A stretch of 64,000 nt of DNA from positions 10,173,277-10,237,276 of the forward strand of contig OY783195.1 in the NCBI GenBank assembly GCA_963678675.1. Direction: 5' to 3'. Below the pieces are notes generated by a model that had not been told where the DNA came from, did not search any database, and saw nothing but the letters and a program-made list of their open reading frames with translations. This DNA comes from Xiphydria camelus. Taxonomy: Eukaryota > Arthropoda > Insecta > Hymenoptera > Xiphydriidae. Position 1 is the stretch's first letter; the number at the start of each line of letters is the position of its first letter. Shown here in pieces: positions 60,156 to 64,000 of the stretch. The position numbers were made by a program, and so were the translations under genes.

Positions 60156-60690
60156 TTTTTTTACGAACGCAGGAACCACCGGCAGTCGCGGTACGCTTCG
60201 ATTCACACCCCTTGACTTGTCGCTGAACGTATAACGACGTCGCCCCGACCGCTCCCGGATTTGACGGTAAATGTTTCGTCAGTCTCGTTCGGAGGCCACC
60301 GGAAGTGCACCTGTGTCCCGGAAGCGAGTAAGATACAACGCCGCAGGTGCGCCCGGCGTAACGACGCGCTCGCCCGTACCTGCACATCGCTCTACACTTT
60401 AGATTCGACGATTTATCATGGCACGTACGAATAGATGCCGAGAGGGTTCAAATTGAACCGGATGAAACAATTTACCGTCTTTTAGAGCCAGCAAGCGATT
60501 CAATTTATTTTCTACTGCCCTCGGTGTACGCGCGAGCCCTCCTACGAATTGCGCTGTCACTCTCATACTCGCGTGTTTGCCCCCCGCGCACAGGTCAGTC
60601 CTCTCAATGATTGTGGCGGAACTACGAAACAACAGCGATCGAACTTCCTGTCTTGCCCACGAGAATGGTTGCCTATCTTGATGGACCCCT
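60156..60690. other. GC-rich island; possible exon, unproven
   Basis: On the minus strand, 60203-60330 reads SGTQVHFRWPPNETDETFTV in a frame with G/C-rich third positions. This looks protein-like, but I can assign neither a domain nor clean splice sites. A second frame overlaps it. Possibly an exon of an unidentified gene or a CpG-rich promoter. Confidence 0.3.
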
Positions 60691-61020
60691 CGAGCCTGGA
60701 TTGAATTTTTGATACGTTTTGAAAGATATTACACAGTAAGGTTCAACGCAACAAAAAATTAGCGAATGGCTAGCAGATTTCAGGGGTGAAACAAGCCCTT
60801 GAAAATCATGAAATTTTCAGTTGTTCGCGTACCTATAACTTTTAAACGAAATATGGTGGAAAAAAATGTTTAGTAGAAGCGATAAATTTCGTTTTTGGTC
60901 TATCAAATAACGCGATTAGTTTTTGAATTTTGCTAAATACTCACACCTTATCTTATATATTACGTCTTCTTTTTAACAAAAAACTGCTTATGGATCGCTA
61001 GTTGTTTTTGCATAAAATAT
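60691..61020. repeat. Second copy of the dispersed repeat seen at 52.54-53.0 kb
   Basis: Shares cctcgagcctggattgaatt and, inverted, ataacttttaaacgaaatat and tagtttttgaattttgct with the 52.5-kb copy. Unclassified. Confidence 0.5.
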
Positions 61021-61046
61021 TACCTTTGACATCCCTTAAACTACCG

Positions 61047-61181
61047 TATGTCTGACGGCAAGCGCAACACCACTTCGGCAGTTTTTACCGACGGTGGTCG
61101 AAAATTGCATTGGATCTAATGCAAGATTCGTCCACCGTCGGTAAAAACTGTCGAAGTGGTGTTGCGCTTGCCGTCTGTATA
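61047..61181. repeat. Near-perfect palindromic MITE, about 50-bp arms
   Basis: acggcaagcgcaacaccact tcggcagtttttaccgacgg at the left and its inverse at the right, loop near 61110. The arms differ at only a few bases, so it is probably young. Confidence 0.85.
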
Positions 61182-62526
61182 ACAAAGATTCAACACCAAC
61201 ACGAGATACTTAAAATAATACTTTTCTTAACTGAACAACTTTGATGACGTGGCTTCTTTTTTTATTAAGTAACACAACGAATATACCTACATTTGCAACT
61301 ATTATTGTATTTCGAGGTAATACTTTGTCATTAACACGATCCTTAAATTTGAATCACTCGAGGCGGTCGTTCCTCCCCTCTCTACTTCCGTTCTCACGTC
61401 GAGAAGACACCGTGAAGTTATAACGGCGATCGTCTACATAAAAAAGAAACCCTCCCATTAAAAAGGGCTGGATACCTTTAGCCTACCCGTGGCTAATCAC
61501 GTAAAACTGTCAGGCGTTCCGTACATCCGCGTCCAACGTCTTCACAGAGGCGCTCGCCAACTGTTGCGACTATCCCAAATCTCGATCAGTTTTCGTCCTT
61601 GAAGCGCACGTGGTAGGTAGGTATACACTCTTCCGTAGTTCCGCCCTGCGCAAGATGCGGAAGCCTATACGCGCATAAGAGGATAAATGGATAGCCACGT
61701 CGCTGCCTTTGGAAGCAACACCATGGATATCCTTGCGATTAAGAATCATAAACCGAAGAAGCCTTAAAACGATTGCAACGATGGACGCGACTTTGATAGG
61801 TCTCACGCGAGGACATCGCAGGGCTGGTAGCGTGTCAGTTTTCTCACTTTTAGACACTTTCTCATATAAGCTCCCAGATAATTTCGTCTACATTTTATTA
61901 TCAGTGCAAGTACAGTAATATATGGAGGATAATAATATTCGCTAGCTCTGAAAATTCACAATTGAATAATTTTATAGTAATAGATGATATAAATTCGCTG
62001 TAATATTATTGCAAAGCTTGCTTGCATCAATGCAGTGATGTTGATGTCAGCGGTTTTCGTTTCCTTTTGCCAGCAATATTAAAGCAGATGAGGACACACC
62101 TTGCTAGCAACGTGATAGCAACAGTTCTCAGTACCTAATTCAATAGCAAGTTGCTGGCAAAATGTTATCTGGACTGTTGTTACGAGTACCTTTAGTCCAT
62201 TTTTTTACAAGCGTTGGAACTTTTATCACTTTTTCGCCTTTTCATTTTTATTTTTATGATCTAACTATCCATTTTTTTCTAATTACTCAACAAATTGCAT
62301 GCATATTTACACGATAGTCGAACTATCAGCGACGGTCACTCAATAATTGTTATAAAGAATGCCACCAGCTGACGGTAGGTACAATCGGTGCATTTACATT
62401 TCTATCGAAACTGCGGTATATGCTCACATTTTAGTTTATGGCTATCAATTAGATGTTGGAGATTTTCATGAGAAAATAGTCAATCGGGGCGTACTATAGT
62501 AGACAGACTTACATACTTTATTAAAC
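61182..62526. other. No supported gene
   Basis: Mixed composition, GC-richer at 61370-61860. Frames on both strands up to 95 residues lack a recognisable domain. No repeat structure was identified. Confidence 0.35.
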
Positions 62527-62795
62527 CATATCAGCACCTCAGAGGTAAAGTGTGTTAAGTCACATTTTTCAGAGGAATGAGTTATCTTCACTAATTTAGA
62601 AGAAAGTGAAAAACAATTACCTAACAAAAAATAGAAACAAGTTGACCAAACAATTAACTTTTGCAAAGATCCCAATATTTAATCAATTGACGGTTTCTCA
62701 ATATTGGTTTAAATAATAAGTAAACTTTATAATAGCTCTCCCCCAAATTTTAAATTTGGTGACTTAACACACTTTACTTCTGAGGTGCTGATATA
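62527..62795. repeat. Foldback element, about 36-bp arms
   Basis: atatcagcacctcagaggta aagtgtgttaagtcac at the left is mirrored at 62757-62795. A minus-strand frame across the left arm resembles a signal peptide but is better explained as part of this repeat. Confidence 0.7.
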
Positions 62796-63307
62796 AATAT
62801 TTAGTTATATTATCAAATTATACTGTTCTAGGATGTAGCTTGAATGCATAGGTACATCTATCGCTATCTGCATTCATATAAACATATTTGAGTTATATAA
62901 AATTGTATTAATCTTCGAAGCAGCAATTCATAAGTCCCTCATTCACCAATTCGCATTTCGTTTCCTGATATCTATTCTAATCATATCTGATAAGGATCTT
63001 CATTACAGTTACTTTTCTATCACATTTTCCTGATTACAAAATTACTAAAATCACTTTTTTGAATAAGATTAATCGCTACCAGCCCTGACATCGATTAAAA
63101 AAAATACTTTATCGTTTTCTTTCCAACAACTTCTTTAGTCTTTAACCGGTGACGTAGTTTTTGTGTAACGTTACCAGTGACGTGAGGCCTGACAGAACGC
63201 TACTGTATTTGGACTATTATCCAGAAATAAAAGCAAGCCTGCCTTAATGCTTATTTACTTTTAAGACACATATTTGGGAATAAATATAAACCACTTTGTG
63301 TACTTTA

Positions 63308-63508
63308 AGTGGATCGGTACTAGAGAAAAGCACGTATCTTTTCACTACCATTGAGAAACGACGTAACTCGTTGCTTTGCGAAAAAACATCGTAAGTCCTT
63401 GTTGTCATCGATGTGACTTACAACTTTTCGTTGCATAGGAACGAGTTACGATGTTCTATAATGAGAATAAAAAGATACGTGCTTTTTTTCTAGTACCGGT
63501 CGAAGTGT
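63308..63508. repeat. Foldback element, about 200 bp
   Basis: tcggtactagagaaaagcac gtatctttt at the left, with the inverse at the right (aaaagatacgtgctttttttctagtacc). Inner acgtaactcgttgctttgc/ggaacgagttacgatgt also pair. Non-coding. Confidence 0.75.
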
Positions 63509-64000
63509 TGTTTTTAATTAGGAACAAGTACTTAATCACAAATCGTCTGCTTCTGATCCTGATGAGTCTTCATACCCCAGCCTTCCTTCAATTTCGTTTA
63601 CGAAATTAACATTTATGACTGATATAGCTTGTCTGTGCTTCTTTTTAGGTGGCCCAGAATCAATCATTACTTAAGTTTTGCACTTAATTGATGTAAAAAA
63701 CCGAAACAAACAATACAATAAAACATTCTGGAAAGTAAAGTAAATGGTGACATAAAGTCTAAGAGTCCGCTACAAAACTTTACATCGATCTTACTTACTG
63801 AATTGACTCCCTCTCTACGGCGTGAGCGCACAGTGATTCGGCTCCCATGCTAAAGCGGCCATAAATGCGTAACTCTAAACTAACTATTCCTTTTTCATTT
63901 AAAACGTCAAAATATAATCATATAAACATAAATTATATAATTTATGAGAGTTTTCCGTAGATAATTTTTTTTAATGATGTATTTAGGTATAAGAATGTCT
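63509..64000. other. Right edge, no feature seen
   Basis: AT-rich sequence without a recognisable gene or repeat. Confidence 0.45.

Noticed and set aside
62466..62675. Minus-strand frame beginning with a signal-peptide-like segment (MGSLQKLIVWSTCFYFLLGN)
   Set aside because: It runs through the left arm of a foldback element and lacks the C-x3-C blocks expected in sev exon 1. It could still be tested with transcript data, but I do not call it.

Overview
The window is animal nuclear DNA, almost certainly from an insect. It is AT-rich and intron-rich, has GT/AG-bounded exons, and is crowded with class II transposons, foldback elements (MITEs) and long GA/CT microsatellites. I see no bacterial-type operons. 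The gene content fits an insect; a hymenopteran is my guess, from the transposon mix and the presence of a full sevenless/ROS1-type gene, but this is inference.

Region 1 (about 1.4-31.7 kb, minus strand) is one very large gene: the extracellular part, transmembrane segment and kinase start of a sevenless/ROS1 receptor tyrosine kinase (sev). I placed 13 consecutive exons between 23663 and 1427. Their reading phases agree at all 12 junctions, giving an uninterrupted 1902-codon frame. It contains fibronectin type III domains, YWTD-type propeller repeats, a membrane span and the glycine loop of the kinase. The rest of the kinase lies off the left edge. A 60-bp upstream exon (31672-31731) encodes part of the N-terminal cysteine-rich stretch known in ROS1. 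At least one small exon between it and 23663, and the true 5' end, were not found.

Region 2 (24479-25534, plus strand) is an intact, intronless, 351-codon PKA catalytic-subunit gene. It is nested in a sev intron on the opposite strand and all its catalytic residues are present.

Region 3 is the set of sev introns, which are swollen by repeats: (GA)n and (CT)n/(CCCTCT)n tracts, a 3.3-kb element with two internal tandem arrays (13.7-17.1 kb), a foldback element carrying a relic of a mariner-type transposase (18.9-19.8 kb), and many smaller inverted-repeat elements.

Region 4 (about 30.9-46.8 kb) is a transposon nest: two mariner-like fragments; an element with about 560-bp terminal inverted repeats and a decayed PIN/XPG-like + CXC protein (about 35.0-43.2 kb), split by a 5.27-kb hAT element with a perfect 8-bp target duplication (36318-41586); and a second PIN/XPG-like element whose terminal inverted repeats are each built from two tandem units of about 345 bp (44.5-46.8 kb).

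Region 5 (46.8-64 kb) has no coding sequence I can support. It holds more foldback elements, including a second copy of the MITE that sits 9 bases inside a sev intron at 6.3-6.65 kb, and some GC-richer islands that could contain 5' exons or promoters.
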